Counted from the first letter of the stretch, positions 1 through 9,796 are shown. The stretch is DNA of 64,000 nt from JAAEKA01 sp049299095 (GCA_049299095.1 JBAQWV010000041.1:186001-250000), one strand, 5' to 3'. The notes: generated from the letters alone by a model not told the origin. Translations and numbers: made by a program.

Positions 1-2144
1 TGCTGGCGCTTTTTCTAGTCTGGGGCTGGCACAAGCAGTCCCTGACACGGTCGCTGCCTGTTTACGGCGATGCGCTAGAACTGACGTGGGCGCTGACCTG
101 GTACGATGAGGCGCTGCGCAGCGGACAAAACGTCGCGCTGTTTCCGGGCGCGTTCTACCCGACTGGCTGGTATCTGGCGACGTTCGGCGCGGGGCCGGCT
201 CTCCTTTTTGTCTTGCTACCCTTGTATTGGTTGGGTGGTGCGGCCTTCGCCTATAACAGCGCAGTCTTGCTAACCTTTGTGCTGACCTACGCGGGCGCGT
301 GGAAGCTCGGTCGTCTGTTTTTGCAGCACCTCGGCGCACTCGCCTTTGCCTGCCTGCTAACCTTTTGGGGCTTCCGCTGGTTTCAGGCCCTCGGTCATTT
401 GAATATCTTGCTCGGCACCGCGGTGCTGCCGTGGATGTTGTGGCTGCTGGAAACCGTCCTGTCAGCCAGCCCGCGCCGTTGGCGCGCCAAGCTGGTTTTA
501 GTCGGGGTGTTGTGGGCGTTGGCGGCGGCGGGTTCGCTCTATTTCACTTGGCTACACGGCTTGGCGCTGCTGTTGTGGATAACAGGCCGCTGGCTGGCCC
601 GCCGCAGCACCACACGCACCGCGCTGGCTGCACTCGCCATCCCCGCGCTGGTCATGGGCCTGCTCAGCGCGCCGGTGGCCCTGTGGACGCTGAGCGCGGC
701 AGGACAGGTCGGCAGTGGCTTCTTTATGCTGGGCGAAGTCAACGCCTGGGGAGCGAGCCTGAACGCGCTGCCCTTGCCCTCTGTGGATCATCCATGGCTG
801 GGCACGTTCAGCCGTCAGGTGTATCGCGGGCTGGGCGCAGAGCAGGATCGCGTGAACTTGGGCCTGCTCGCCAGCGTACTGGCCGTGGCTGGTGCATGGG
901 CTGCCCGGCGCACATCGCGGCAATGGCTGCCTGTCTGGCTGCTGGCCGCGGGTGGCCTGGTTTTTGCCTTGGGCCTGACACTGAAATGGGACAACGAGAC
1001 GCTGACCGCGCCCGCTTTGCAACCGATCAACCGAGCGTTGTGGCAGATCGGTCACAGCCTCAAGCCCGCCCTCTTCCCAACTGCGCACCCCCTTGCTCCC
1101 TTTGATCAGGGGATCACACTGCCTGCGTTTTGGCTGACCGTCGCGATCCCCTGGCTGGAGCGCGCCCGCGTGTTTGCGCGCTACGCACTCGAAGGTGCGG
1201 TGGGCGTTTTTCTGCTCACCGGCCTGGGCGTGCAGGTTGTGCGTTACCGCTGGCTGCGCGTGGCCCTCTTTTCGCTGCTGATGTTCGAGCTGCTGCCAGC
1301 CCCGCTCGCCCGCTTTCCCTTTCCCATGCCTCCGCACCCTGCATTTGTTTGGCTGGCCGATCAACGCGCCGCGACAGGCGACATAGCTGCCAGCGTCATT
1401 GATCTGAGCGCGGCCCGTGCCCACACGCCGATGTTCCGCAATGGCGGCGAAACCATCTGGCCCACGCGGCTGCATCATTGGCCGATTGTCTCCGGCGCAA
1501 GCAGTGTGTGGCCGGCTGCGGCATCGGATCTGCAATTCTGGCTGACCACCCACGACTATGCGCTAGCTAGTCCGCAGCTAACTGCGTTGCTGCGCTTTCC
1601 CTTCCACGTCCAGTACATTTTGCTGCACATGCAGGGCGAACAGGAGCAGGAATTGCTGGCCGATGCCCAGAGCAATCCGCAGTTGCGGCTGGTGAATTGT
1701 TTCGAGCCGGTCGCTGGTAACGCCTGGCCGGAACCGATCTGTGTGTTGGAACTGTTGCCCCCGCCAGCGACTACCATTAATCTCGCGCTAGAAGAGGGCT
1801 GGTCAGGCGAGGAGCCGTGGGGTGCATGGATGCAGGGCACAACCGCGCGGGCTTTTTGGCTGGGGACTGCAAATTCAGGGCGTCGCCTGGCGCTGGCAGC
1901 CTTTCCTCAATGTGTCGCGGACAATCAGCAGGCTGTCACCGTTGAGGTAAACGGCGAGGTGGTGGCCGAGCATCGCTGGGCAGACTGCGAGCCGTGGACG
2001 GCGCAGATCGAGCTGCCCGCCACACTGGTTCGGCTGGGACGCAACGAGGTCACCCTGCGCGCAGCCTATGCCGTCAGCCCCGGCAGCAACGATCCCCGGC
2101 CTCTGTCGGTGGGTTGGTCGCAATTGATGATCGAAGCTCCGTAG
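1..2144 (+). CDS. Large polytopic membrane protein, GT-C/YfhO-like (5' end outside window)
   Basis: The reading frame (first whole codon at base 3) is open from the window start, so the gene begins upstream; about 714 codons are visible. The part seen is very hydrophobic with many membrane segments over roughly the first 400 residues, then a soluble C-terminal region ending in a beta-rich stretch. An acidic loop motif near the start (VYGDALELTW) and the general layout resemble GT-C-fold glycosyltransferases and YfhO-type membrane proteins that use lipid-linked sugars. No family can be named with certainty. It ends 9 nt before the convergent end of the DUF2079 gene. An internal TTG at 213 could be called as a start, but the upstream codons continue the same protein character (for example GAFYPTGWYLATFGAG), so truncation by the window edge is the better reading. 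Confidence 0.75.
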   Translation, partial: LALFLVWGWHKQSLTRSLPVYGDALELTWALTWYDEALRSGQNVALFPGAFYPTGWYLATFGAGPALLFVLLPLYWLGGAAFAYNSAVLLTFVLTYAGAWKLGRLFLQHLGALAFACLLTFWGFRWFQALGHLNILLGTAVLPWMLWLLETVLSASPRRWRAKLVLVGVLWALAAAGSLYFTWLHGLALLLWITGRWLARRSTTRTALAALAIPALVMGLLSAPVALWTLSAAGQVGSGFFMLGEVNAWGASLNALPLPSVDHPWLGTFSRQVYRGLGAEQDRVNLGLLASVLAVAGAWAARRTSRQWLPVWLLAAGGLVFALGLTLKWDNETLTAPALQPINRALWQIGHSLKPALFPTAHPLAPFDQGITLPAFWLTVAIPWLERARVFARYALEGAVGVFLLTGLGVQVVRYRWLRVALFSLLMFELLPAPLARFPFPMPPHPAFVWLADQRAATGDIAASVIDLSAARAHTPMFRNGGETIWPTRLHHWPIVSGASSVWPAAASDLQFWLTTHDYALASPQLTALLRFPFHVQYILLHMQGEQEQELLADAQSNPQLRLVNCFEPVAGNAWPEPICVLELLPPPATTINLALEEGWSGEEPWGAWMQGTTARAFWLGTANSGRRLALAAFPQCVADNQQAVTVEVNGEVVAEHRWADCEPWTAQIELPATLVRLGRNEVTLRAAYAVSPGSNDPRPLSVGWSQLMIEAP

Positions 2145-2153
2145 CCGAAGACG

Positions 2154-4505
2154 TTATTGTCCCACTGCGTTGAGATACACCACGGAAACGGTATCTACTG
2201 CCAGCGTGCCGCGCCCGCTGTGCCTCACCCGAAATTCCACATCGTCGAGCAGTTTGTCAGTGGTTAGCTCTAAACTGAACACCTGGTACTGCCCTAGTGT
2301 ACTGAAGGTCGCGCCGGTGAGGTTTTGCTGCACCACCTGCCCACCCGCGGCAAACGAAAACACATCCACCGTCGCCACGAGGTCTTCCGGCACGGTGGGC
2401 GGCTCCAGCAGCTTGATGCGAAAATCAATGCGATAGTGGCCGGGGATCAGCGTGGCATACGGGCCGAACACCACGGGCAACGGCTCGTCACCCGGCTCGA
2501 AGGCCGCGCTTACCCGCGCCGCGCCGTCGGCCGCGTCGGCATCGGGCTGTATAGCCAGTCCCGGCGCGCCGGCCAGCGCCGCAGCACGGTACGTCACCGA
2601 GCCAAGGGCAGCCAGCGCCGCAGCGTTGGCTGCGGGATCGTGGCCGCGTTGCAGCAACAGCAAGCCATCTTCCACCTGCACCGCGCCGTATTCGCCGCTG
2701 GTGAGGTATGGCAGCAGGCGTTCGATGGCCTCCCCGCGCGGGTCGCGACTGATCAACGGGAAATAATCGGCGGTCAGTGCCGCATCAAAGAGGATGTAGT
2801 CGGCGTCGGCCACGGTCGGATACAGATAGATGCGCTCGCGCCCGGCCAGATGCGGTACATAGACGCTCAACGTGCTGACGGACGCTGCGGGCGGGATGGC
2901 AGCGATCAGCCGCTCCGCAACTGCGTGGCGGGCTGTCGGCTGGGGAAGGCCGGTATAAAGTTTGCCACCCAGCCAGCCATATTGCCAGTTCATCAGCAGG
3001 CTGGCAACCAGCAGAGCCGCGGCCAGCGTCGTACCGGCAAAGCGACGACGCTCCAGCCGCGCCGCGCCCAGCACTGCCAGAAAGAAAATCGCTGGAATGG
3101 CAATCGCGGAATAGTGCGTTTCCAGCAGATATTGCGCCCGATACGAGGAGAGCAGCAATGTGGCAAACGCAGGCACGGCGATGATCCAGGCTGCGCCTGG
3201 GGCAGCCAGCGGCAGCAACAACATCGGTAACAACAATTGCGCCAGAAACAGCAGCTTGTCCGCGTCCAGCAGCGCATAGCGCAGCGCGAAGAGGGGATTA
3301 GTCGCCAGCGTCATCGCCACCCCGCTGAAGCCGCTGAAGCCCTCTGGAATCATCCCCTCGAAGCGGCCAATATCTGCTCCACCTCCTAACGCGGGCATGA
3401 ACACCCCGGTCACGAGCAGGAAATAAGCCAGAGAGGCGGCCAGCACGCCCAAGCCGCGACGGGTTTCCCCCTGCCATAAGCAATACAGCCCGATGGCTGC
3501 GCCGGTCAGTGCCACCTCTTCTTTGGTCAATAATGCCAGCAGCAAAAACAGGCCGAACAGCCGAAAGCGACCGGCATTCAAAAAATACAGGCTCCACAGC
3601 AGCAGCGGCGCGGCCAGGGCGATTTCGTGAAAGTCGAAGTGGTTGATGCCGTGCAGCGCAGGAAAGAGCAGATACGCCACGGCCAGCGCCAGGGCCAGCG
3701 TCTGCGAGGCCAGATTGCGTCGCGCCAGCAGGTACACCGCGGGCGCACCCGCAGCCAGCGCCACGCTTTGCACGATCAACAGCGCGCGCACCCCGCCGCC
3801 AAACCAGTAGAAGGGTGTCAACAGGTAAAAGATCGGCGCGAAGTGATCGCTGAACTGGTTCACCGGCTGCGGCCCATACAAAGTCGTCAGGGGCAGCCCG
3901 CGGGTAGCGAGGGCGTAAACGGACTGGCTGTGGATGCCGAGGTCAAAAGCGTAAGAGCGAAAGGTATCGTGCCGCGCCAGCGTCAGCAGGCTCATGAAGA
4001 CTGCATACGCCGCGGCCGCGGCCAGCACCAGCATCAATCCTGGCCAGACGGGACGACGCATAGATGATACGGGTGTTGCGGCAAGCGTGCCCGCAGGCAG
4101 CGGTTGCGCCACGCGCGGCCAACGCTGAGTGATCAGCGCCACCAGCAGGCTGACCAGTGCGATCAGGCTGAAGACCAGCGCGGGCTGGCTGGTTTCGATG
4201 CCCGGCACACTCAACAGCGGCAAGAGAGCCAACGGGATCAGCAGCAGGCTGACGGGCAACCACCGGCGCAGATGATCACTGCGCGCGATCATCGCCCAGA
4301 GTAGAGCCATGAACACCGCGCCAAGCGCCAACCAGCCCAGCAGGGCCAGCCTGTCTGACCGCGGCAACTGATTCTCCAGCAAATAAGCAGCCAGCCGGGC
4401 GCGGTGCGTCAGTTGCCAGGTGAAGAGTGCACCGGCATAGCCAGCCAAAGCTGCCGCCGGCAGCCAGACCAGAGTGCGAGGATCGAACGGGGAGGGGCGT
4501 GACAT
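2154..4505 (-). CDS. DUF2079 family membrane protein
   Basis: Predicted 783-residue polytopic membrane protein. Around residues 190-260 it carries the signature stretch of DUF2079 proteins: FDLGIHSQ, then a DHFAPI motif followed by a Leu/Pro/Tyr-rich loop. About twelve hydrophobic segments fill the first 500 residues, and a soluble C-terminal domain of about 250 residues follows. The family is uncharacterised but has the topology of GT-C glycosyltransferases, so a role in transferring sugars from a polyprenyl carrier outside the membrane is inferred. The ATG at 4505 (MSRPSPFD) is preferred over one 13 codons upstream because it leaves a clean divergent spacer to the gene at 4606. Confidence 0.8.
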   Translation of the reverse strand: MSRPSPFDPRTLVWLPAAALAGYAGALFTWQLTHRARLAAYLLENQLPRSDRLALLGWLALGAVFMALLWAMIARSDHLRRWLPVSLLLIPLALLPLLSVPGIETSQPALVFSLIALVSLLVALITQRWPRVAQPLPAGTLAATPVSSMRRPVWPGLMLVLAAAAAYAVFMSLLTLARHDTFRSYAFDLGIHSQSVYALATRGLPLTTLYGPQPVNQFSDHFAPIFYLLTPFYWFGGGVRALLIVQSVALAAGAPAVYLLARRNLASQTLALALAVAYLLFPALHGINHFDFHEIALAAPLLLWSLYFLNAGRFRLFGLFLLLALLTKEEVALTGAAIGLYCLWQGETRRGLGVLAASLAYFLLVTGVFMPALGGGADIGRFEGMIPEGFSGFSGVAMTLATNPLFALRYALLDADKLLFLAQLLLPMLLLPLAAPGAAWIIAVPAFATLLLSSYRAQYLLETHYSAIAIPAIFFLAVLGAARLERRRFAGTTLAAALLVASLLMNWQYGWLGGKLYTGLPQPTARHAVAERLIAAIPPAASVSTLSVYVPHLAGRERIYLYPTVADADYILFDAALTADYFPLISRDPRGEAIERLLPYLTSGEYGAVQVEDGLLLLQRGHDPAANAAALAALGSVTYRAAALAGAPGLAIQPDADAADGAARVSAAFEPGDEPLPVVFGPYATLIPGHYRIDFRIKLLEPPTVPEDLVATVDVFSFAAGGQVVQQNLTGATFSTLGQYQVFSLELTTDKLLDDVEFRVRHSGRGTLAVDTVSVVYLNAVGQ

Positions 4506-4570
4506 CACCAGACGATTATATCTATTTTTGCGCAGACCCTTCAATCGAAAGCGTTTGGCTGCGATTTATT

Positions 4571-4599
4571 TTGTCATCACGTTGGCAACATGGTACTAT
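4571..4599 (+). promoter_or_regulatory. Sigma-A type promoter giving a probable leaderless transcript
   Basis: TTGTCA (4571-4576), 17-nt spacer, TACTAT (4594-4599). The ATG at 4606 begins 7 nt after the last base of the -10 box, at the expected transcription start point, so the mRNA is probably leaderless. Confidence 0.65.
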
Positions 4600-4605
4600 G
4601 CGGGT

Positions 4606-7044
4606 ATGAGTCAAGAGCTACAACAACGCAATCAAGATCGGCGGATAGCGGTGGGCCTCTTCTTCTTCGTGCTGGCCGTCTATCTGTTCACCTACCTCGG
4701 TGCCCCCAAAAGCCCGGACGAGCGCGCCCTGTTCAGTGGTATGGACAGCCTGCTGAAGCGCGGTAATTTCAATGTCAACCAAATGTATTGGGATTACAGC
4801 AACGTGGCGATGGAAACCACCAGCGGCGAAATGGTTCCCAACTACGAACCCGCGCAAATGATCCTGGCTATTCCCTTCTACCTGTGGGGGCGAAGCCTGG
4901 GCGCGGCGCTGCAAGGGGTGATGTTCTTCAATGCGGTAGTCACTGCGGCTTCTGTGGCGTTGCTTTATCTCTGCTTCCTTGAGTTAGGCTACCGGCGGCG
5001 TACCAGCCTGTTGGCGTCCCTGATTTATGCGTTTGCTACACTAGCCTGGCCCTATAGTCGCGTCTTTTTCCGCGAACCGTTGACCGTATTGGCTTATCTG
5101 ATCGCTTTTTACGCCCTGTTGCGCTATCGTTTACCCGCGTCCAGGCAATTGCGCTGGCCCTTCTTAGCCGGGCTGGCTTTAGGCATCGCCCTGACCACCA
5201 AGCAGATCAGCGTGGCCGCCATCCCATCGCTGGCGCTGTTGGCGCTTGTGTATGAGTGGCGACGACCCGCAGAAGCAGGGCAAAACGTCTGGTCTACGCG
5301 CCTGCGTGTGGCGTTGGCGGCGCTGTTGCCGCTGGGCCTGCTGCTGCTGCTGGGCAAGCTGTATCAGGACGCAACACTGGGCGATGTCGAGCTGTTTGCC
5401 CGCAACATCGTGGACTATACCACCAACCCGCAACTCTCCAGCTCTCTGCCCCAGCGCATATGGCTGGGCGGCACCGGCCTGACGATCAGCCCCTTCCGCG
5501 GTATCTTTTGGTACACGCCCTTGTTGTTGTTGGGACTGTTGGCTGCGCCCGCGTTCATTCGTAAACACCTTTGGGAAGGGCTGGCCTTTTTGGGGCTGGT
5601 CGCGGCCCATATCCTCGGCTACAGCCGCTATTTGTACTGGTCAGGCGGCGTGGCCTGGGGCCCTCGCTACATGCTGCCCATCATCCCCTTCCTGTTGCTG
5701 CTGGCCGCGCCAGTGTGGGTTTGGCTGATCAACGACAAGGGCGCGGCAGTTGGCCGGTCGGCACGTTCCAGCGTGCAAACGGTATTGCGTGCGGGGGTGT
5801 GGGCTGTCATCCTGTGGAGTTCATTCGTCGCCATCCTGGGCGTTCTATTCGACTGGCGTGCCTACGAGTTGCCCTTCCTGCTCGCCCAGGAGAAGATTTG
5901 GGGCAGCATGGGGCAGGCGATTGACAACACCTACATGACTCCGGCCTACTCCCCTGTCTTCGGCCACATCCGCCTGTTGCTCAACGGCGGCGCGCCGCTT
6001 GATTTCGCCTGGTTGCAGCAAAGGCCGGAAGGCGCCACCGCGCTCGTGTCGCAGGGCCTCGCCCTGTCGCTGGTCTTCGTCGCGATGGCCCTGGCAGCGT
6101 TCGTCTGGCTGTGGCGCAGACCCGCGCGCAGCGCAGTCGTCGGCGTCGGCATGACCCTGCTCAGTATCGTGGTAGCATCCGCGCTACTGGTCTTCTATCG
6201 CCACGGCGACGCCCGCTTCGACACCTATGACGGCGACCGCTTCCTGCGCCCGATCATGGCGCGGCTGGCCGAAGTACCCTGTGGCTGGACTGGTTGCGAC
6301 GAGACGATGGTAGTTCCCGATCCTGCACTGACCGATTATTTCCTCAATTACCTGGACGCTTCGCTGGTCTGGTACGGTATCGAATATGAGCCAGTGGAAA
6401 CCCGCCTGCTCAAGCAACTCACCCAACGCTATGGCCGCATCTGGCTGGTGCGCGACCGCAACGCAGCCACCGACGACGAACAGGGCCGCCGCGGCACTGA
6501 ACGCTATTTGGCGCAACACAGCTACAAACTGGAAGAGCAGCAATTTGACAGTTGGGCGCGGCTGATCCAGTTCTCAGCCGCGGGCGTGCCCGCAGAGCAG
6601 ACACAGCCGCAGCAAGCCCTGGGTGAAATTACGTTACAAGACGCGCAGTTCAACATCCAGCCACCCGCGCCCAGCGACGCACCCGCACAAACCGCGGGCG
6701 ATGGCCGCATCGTAGCACAGACAGGCGACACCTTGCAGATCGGCCTGCACTGGCGAGCCGACGCCGCACCCCAGGGCAACTACACCGTTTTCGTGCAGTT
6801 GCTGGACGCGGCCGGGCAGGTGGCTGCACAGCGCGACCGCTGGCCGGGCGACGGCCTCTTCCCCACAGCGGCCTTGCAGGCTGGTCAGGTCATCACCGAC
6901 AATCTGGCGCTGCCGCTGGACGTACCAGCGGGCGACTACCGCCTGATTACCGGCCTGTATCAGGGCGACGTGACGGGGCAGCCGCGCCTTACCGGCCCTA
7001 GTGGCGACTTCATCGAGCTGCCGCGCATTGAGGTACGGCCATGA
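4606..7044 (+). CDS. GT-C-like (GT39/ArnT-type) membrane glycosyltransferase candidate
   Basis: 812-residue protein with about 11-13 membrane segments followed by a soluble C-terminal region. Just after the first membrane helix it has SPDE, matching the acidic Asp/Glu pair that GT39/ArnT-type enzymes keep in the first outside loop. The last ~110 residues form a beta-sandwich-like domain (starting near YTVFVQLLDA) that recurs at the C terminus of the next gene. The ATG at 4606 is chosen because a promoter -10 box lies at 4594-4599; a start at 4474 would precede the promoter and overlap the divergent gene. The stop overlaps the start of the next gene (ATGA), so the two are translationally coupled. 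Substrate unknown; a sugar-polyprenyl-phosphate donor is inferred from fold only. Confidence 0.75.
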   Translation: MSQELQQRNQDRRIAVGLFFFVLAVYLFTYLGAPKSPDERALFSGMDSLLKRGNFNVNQMYWDYSNVAMETTSGEMVPNYEPAQMILAIPFYLWGRSLGAALQGVMFFNAVVTAASVALLYLCFLELGYRRRTSLLASLIYAFATLAWPYSRVFFREPLTVLAYLIAFYALLRYRLPASRQLRWPFLAGLALGIALTTKQISVAAIPSLALLALVYEWRRPAEAGQNVWSTRLRVALAALLPLGLLLLLGKLYQDATLGDVELFARNIVDYTTNPQLSSSLPQRIWLGGTGLTISPFRGIFWYTPLLLLGLLAAPAFIRKHLWEGLAFLGLVAAHILGYSRYLYWSGGVAWGPRYMLPIIPFLLLLAAPVWVWLINDKGAAVGRSARSSVQTVLRAGVWAVILWSSFVAILGVLFDWRAYELPFLLAQEKIWGSMGQAIDNTYMTPAYSPVFGHIRLLLNGGAPLDFAWLQQRPEGATALVSQGLALSLVFVAMALAAFVWLWRRPARSAVVGVGMTLLSIVVASALLVFYRHGDARFDTYDGDRFLRPIMARLAEVPCGWTGCDETMVVPDPALTDYFLNYLDASLVWYGIEYEPVETRLLKQLTQRYGRIWLVRDRNAATDDEQGRRGTERYLAQHSYKLEEQQFDSWARLIQFSAAGVPAEQTQPQQALGEITLQDAQFNIQPPAPSDAPAQTAGDGRIVAQTGDTLQIGLHWRADAAPQGNYTVFVQLLDAAGQVAAQRDRWPGDGLFPTAALQAGQVITDNLALPLDVPAGDYRLITGLYQGDVTGQPRLTGPSGDFIELPRIEVRP

Positions 7045-9227
7045 CCCAGCGCCGCGCACGTCTGGCTCCGTGGCTGGTCGTGCTGTTGACGCTGCCTGCG
7101 CTCTGGCCGCTGGCCCAGCCCGGCTTCTTCGTTTCCGACGATGGTTTGTTCCACGTCTATCGCACCGCCGCGCTGGCCGATGCCTGGCGACACGGCGTGC
7201 TGTGGCCGCAACTTTTCCCCGACTTTGGCTTCGGCTATGGCCAGGCGGTGCTGCATTTTTATGCGCCGCTGAGCTACGTTCCCGCCGCGCTGCTCAGCCT
7301 ACTGGGGCTGCATCCGGCCGCGGCGGTGCAGGCCACGCTGGCTTTGAGCTTTTTGCTGGCCGCGCTGGCCGCGTTCGGCTACGCACGTAGCCTGTTTGGA
7401 CCGGTGGGTGGCGTGCTGGCGGCGGTCGTTTACACCTACACCCCCTACCACTTGGCCGACGCGTATCTGCGCGGCGCGCTGCCCGAACACGCCGCTTTCA
7501 TCTTTCCACCGCTGATCCTGTGGGGGGCCGCGGCCACCCTGCGGCGCGATCAGCCCTGGCCCGCAGTGCTGGCCGGGGTGCTGGCGTGGGCCGGGCTGGC
7601 CTTGACCCACAACCTGACCGCGCTGCTGATGGCGCTGGCTTTTGCGCCGCTGGCGTTGGTGCTGCTCGTGTGGACGGGGCGCTGGCGTCAAGGGCCGCTG
7701 TTAATCGGCACGCCCTTGCTGGCGTTGGGGGTGACTGCCACTTTTTGGCTGCCTGCACTGGTGGACAGCCGCGCGGTGGGGCTGGGGCTGGGCGCGTCTA
7801 CCGGCTACGCCAATCACCTGCTCACTGGCGCCACCTGGCTACGCCGCTCGCTGGCTTATTTCCTTGAAACGCCCGACACACTGGGACAAATTTATCCGCT
7901 GGCCTGGCCCGCACTGAGCTTGCTCGCCGCGGGCTTGAGCCTGTTGGTGCTGCGCGCGATGCAGCGTCGCCTACCCGCGGCTTGGCCGGTGGCCGCTGCG
8001 CATGGCCTGCTGGCCGCAGGCGCGCTGGCGATGACCACCGCGCTGACGCTGCCGATCTGGCGGCCCCTGACGCCGATCCTCGGCCAGTTGCAATATCCGT
8101 GGCGCTTTTTGCTGTTAGAGGCTGTGGGCCTACTGGGCGTTGCCGCTGCGCTGCCCAGGCTGTTGCCCAAGCTGCCGCGCGGCTGGCTGCTGGCAGGGGT
8201 GACGCTGCTGATGTGGCTGACTACGCTGCCCGGTTTGCGCGTCGAGCCGTTACCGCTCAGCTTGGCCGATGTGATGTTGCCCGAACGCATGTGGGCCGAG
8301 GACGCGGCCAACGGACAGGTGGGTGCGACCTGGACGGGCGAATTTTTGCCGCTTAGCGTCACCGAACAACGCTGGGCGCTGGGCAGGCCGCGCGCAGACG
8401 CAACCGACGGCCTCGCGCTCGCTCCTGTGCCTGCGGTCACGCTCGCGCGCGTAGGCTATGCGTCACTCGTTGCCGAGATCGAAACCGCCCAGCCCTTCGC
8501 GCTGCGACTGCATCAGTTTGCTGCGCCTGGCTGGCAGGCTAGCGTAAACAGCGCGCCTGCGACGGTTTATCCCACCGGTGACTTGGGTTTGGTGACGGTG
8601 GATGTGCCCGCGGGCAGGTCGAGCGTGGCGCTGCGCTTCGGACAAACTGCCAGCAGCCGCTTGGGCTGGGCGATTACGTGGCTGGCGCTGCTGGTCTGGC
8701 TGATCTTGGTGGTGCGCCGGGCGAGGGGATCGCGCGGGCTGCTGGCCGCGGCGACGGGCGTGCTGGTGCTGGTCGCGGTGTTGACGCTGAACAGTCTGGG
8801 GGTGGGCGAACGCACCGTCCGCCCACGCGCGGCACAGGCCAGCCTGGAGGATGTGGCGGTGCTGCTGGCGAGCGAGGCGCATACGGACACACGCCTGGGT
8901 GTGGCCGAGGTGACGCTGTATTGGCTGGCGCTGCGTGAAACCAGCCAGAATTACAAGGTGTTTGTGCATTTGCTCGGCGCGGATGGGACCGTGCTGACGC
9001 AGCACGATGGTGATCCCGTCGGCGGCTACTCGCCCACTACACGCTGGCGCGCGGGCGAAATCATTGCCGACCGGCATGTGCTGATCTTGCCTGCGGGGCT
9101 GCCCGCGGGTGCGTACGCGCTGCGCGCGGGGCTGTATCAAGTGGAACCGCTGCGCAACCTGACGGTGACGCCGCCGACCGTGGACAATCGGGTGGATATC
9201 GGCGTGGTTACGTTGGCAGAAAAGTAA
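7041..9227 (+). CDS. Membrane protein of the 6-pyruvoyl-tetrahydropterin-synthase-related (GT-C-like) family
   Basis: 728 residues. The N-terminal two thirds hold about 12 membrane segments. The first outside loop reads FVSDDGLFHVYR, followed by FGYGQAVLHFYAPLSY and later YTPYHLADAYLRGALPEH, which are typical of membrane proteins annotated as PTPS-related; these are membrane enzymes of GT-C topology, not pterin enzymes. After a last helix near residue 560 comes a soluble beta domain (YKVFVHLLGA ... YALRAGLYQ) like that of the preceding gene. The start overlaps the previous stop by 4 nt (ATGA), indicating an operon. The donor sugar and acceptor cannot be read from the sequence. Confidence 0.75.
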   Translation: MTQRRARLAPWLVVLLTLPALWPLAQPGFFVSDDGLFHVYRTAALADAWRHGVLWPQLFPDFGFGYGQAVLHFYAPLSYVPAALLSLLGLHPAAAVQATLALSFLLAALAAFGYARSLFGPVGGVLAAVVYTYTPYHLADAYLRGALPEHAAFIFPPLILWGAAATLRRDQPWPAVLAGVLAWAGLALTHNLTALLMALAFAPLALVLLVWTGRWRQGPLLIGTPLLALGVTATFWLPALVDSRAVGLGLGASTGYANHLLTGATWLRRSLAYFLETPDTLGQIYPLAWPALSLLAAGLSLLVLRAMQRRLPAAWPVAAAHGLLAAGALAMTTALTLPIWRPLTPILGQLQYPWRFLLLEAVGLLGVAAALPRLLPKLPRGWLLAGVTLLMWLTTLPGLRVEPLPLSLADVMLPERMWAEDAANGQVGATWTGEFLPLSVTEQRWALGRPRADATDGLALAPVPAVTLARVGYASLVAEIETAQPFALRLHQFAAPGWQASVNSAPATVYPTGDLGLVTVDVPAGRSSVALRFGQTASSRLGWAITWLALLVWLILVVRRARGSRGLLAAATGVLVLVAVLTLNSLGVGERTVRPRAAQASLEDVAVLLASEAHTDTRLGVAEVTLYWLALRETSQNYKVFVHLLGADGTVLTQHDGDPVGGYSPTTRWRAGEIIADRHVLILPAGLPAGAYALRAGLYQVEPLRNLTVTPPTVDNRVDIGVVTLAEK

Positions 9228-9240
9228 TCGGCTTGGGCCT

Positions 9241-9269
9241 TTGGGCGCATCTTCAAGTCGTGGTATGAT
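9241..9269 (+). promoter_or_regulatory. Candidate promoter of the RmlC-like gene
   Basis: TTGGGC (9241-9246), 17-nt spacer, TATGAT (9264-9269), about 50 nt before the start codon. The -35 box is only moderate. Confidence 0.4.
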
Positions 9270-9320
9270 GCTGGCAACAAACCGGTGCGAACTGCACTTT
9301 ATCTAAAAATTGAGGTTATG

Positions 9321-9785
9321 ATGGCAAACCTTGCAGGCGTTGAAATTAAGAAACTGGTAACGTATCCCGATCCGCGCGGCTTTTTTCGTGAGGTCATTCG
9401 GGTAACGGATGATTTCTTTGGCGAAGGCTTCGGGCAGTGGAGCCACACCAAGTCGTATCAGGGTGTGGTGAAGGCGTGGCACATTCACAAGCAGCAGCTA
9501 GATTGGTGGTATGTTGCCAGTGGCCGCGTCAAGGTGGCGTTGTATGACACACGACCCGATTCGCCGACCTACGGCCAGTTGCAGGAATTGCTGATGGGCG
9601 ACGAAATGGAGCCGAGCGTGCTGCGCATTCCACCCGGCGTGGCGCATGGCTATCGTGTGTTGAGCGCGGAAGTGAATCTTTTTTACATCACCAGTAACGT
9701 TTACAACCCCAACGACGAAGGTCGCATTCCGCACGACGATCCAACGATTGGCTATGACTGGCTGGCTGGACCGGCGATCACGTAG
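9321..9785 (+). CDS. dTDP-4-dehydrorhamnose 3,5-epimerase-like cupin protein
   Basis: 154-residue cupin of the RmlC family, which epimerises C3/C5 of dTDP-4-keto-6-deoxyglucose in dTDP-rhamnose synthesis. Visible family features are DPRGFFRE near the N terminus, a KAWHIHKQQ strand carrying the histidines that line the active site, GRVKVALYDTR, and IPPGVAHGYRVLS. It is shorter than classical RmlC (about 180) and departs from the canonical LRGLH motif, so it may act on a different nucleotide sugar or be a WxcM-like isomerase. Two consecutive ATGs (9318 and 9321) follow a GAGG at 9312-9315; 9321 gives the better spacing. Its position after three membrane sugar-transferase-like genes fits surface-glycan synthesis. 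Confidence 0.75.
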   Translation: MANLAGVEIKKLVTYPDPRGFFREVIRVTDDFFGEGFGQWSHTKSYQGVVKAWHIHKQQLDWWYVASGRVKVALYDTRPDSPTYGQLQELLMGDEMEPSVLRIPPGVAHGYRVLSAEVNLFYITSNVYNPNDEGRIPHDDPTIGYDWLAGPAIT

Positions 9786-9796
9786 GAGAACCGAGT

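Noticed and set aside
299..1105. Long overlapping open frames on either strand of the GC-rich membrane genes (for example 299-1105 and 552-1553)
   Set aside because: They are shadows of high-GC third codon positions; their translations are Arg/Ala/Gly/Gln-rich with no domain features.
4427..4609. 60-residue plus-strand open frame across the divergent promoter
   Set aside because: It overlaps the start of DUF2079 and the promoter of the next gene; no coding character.
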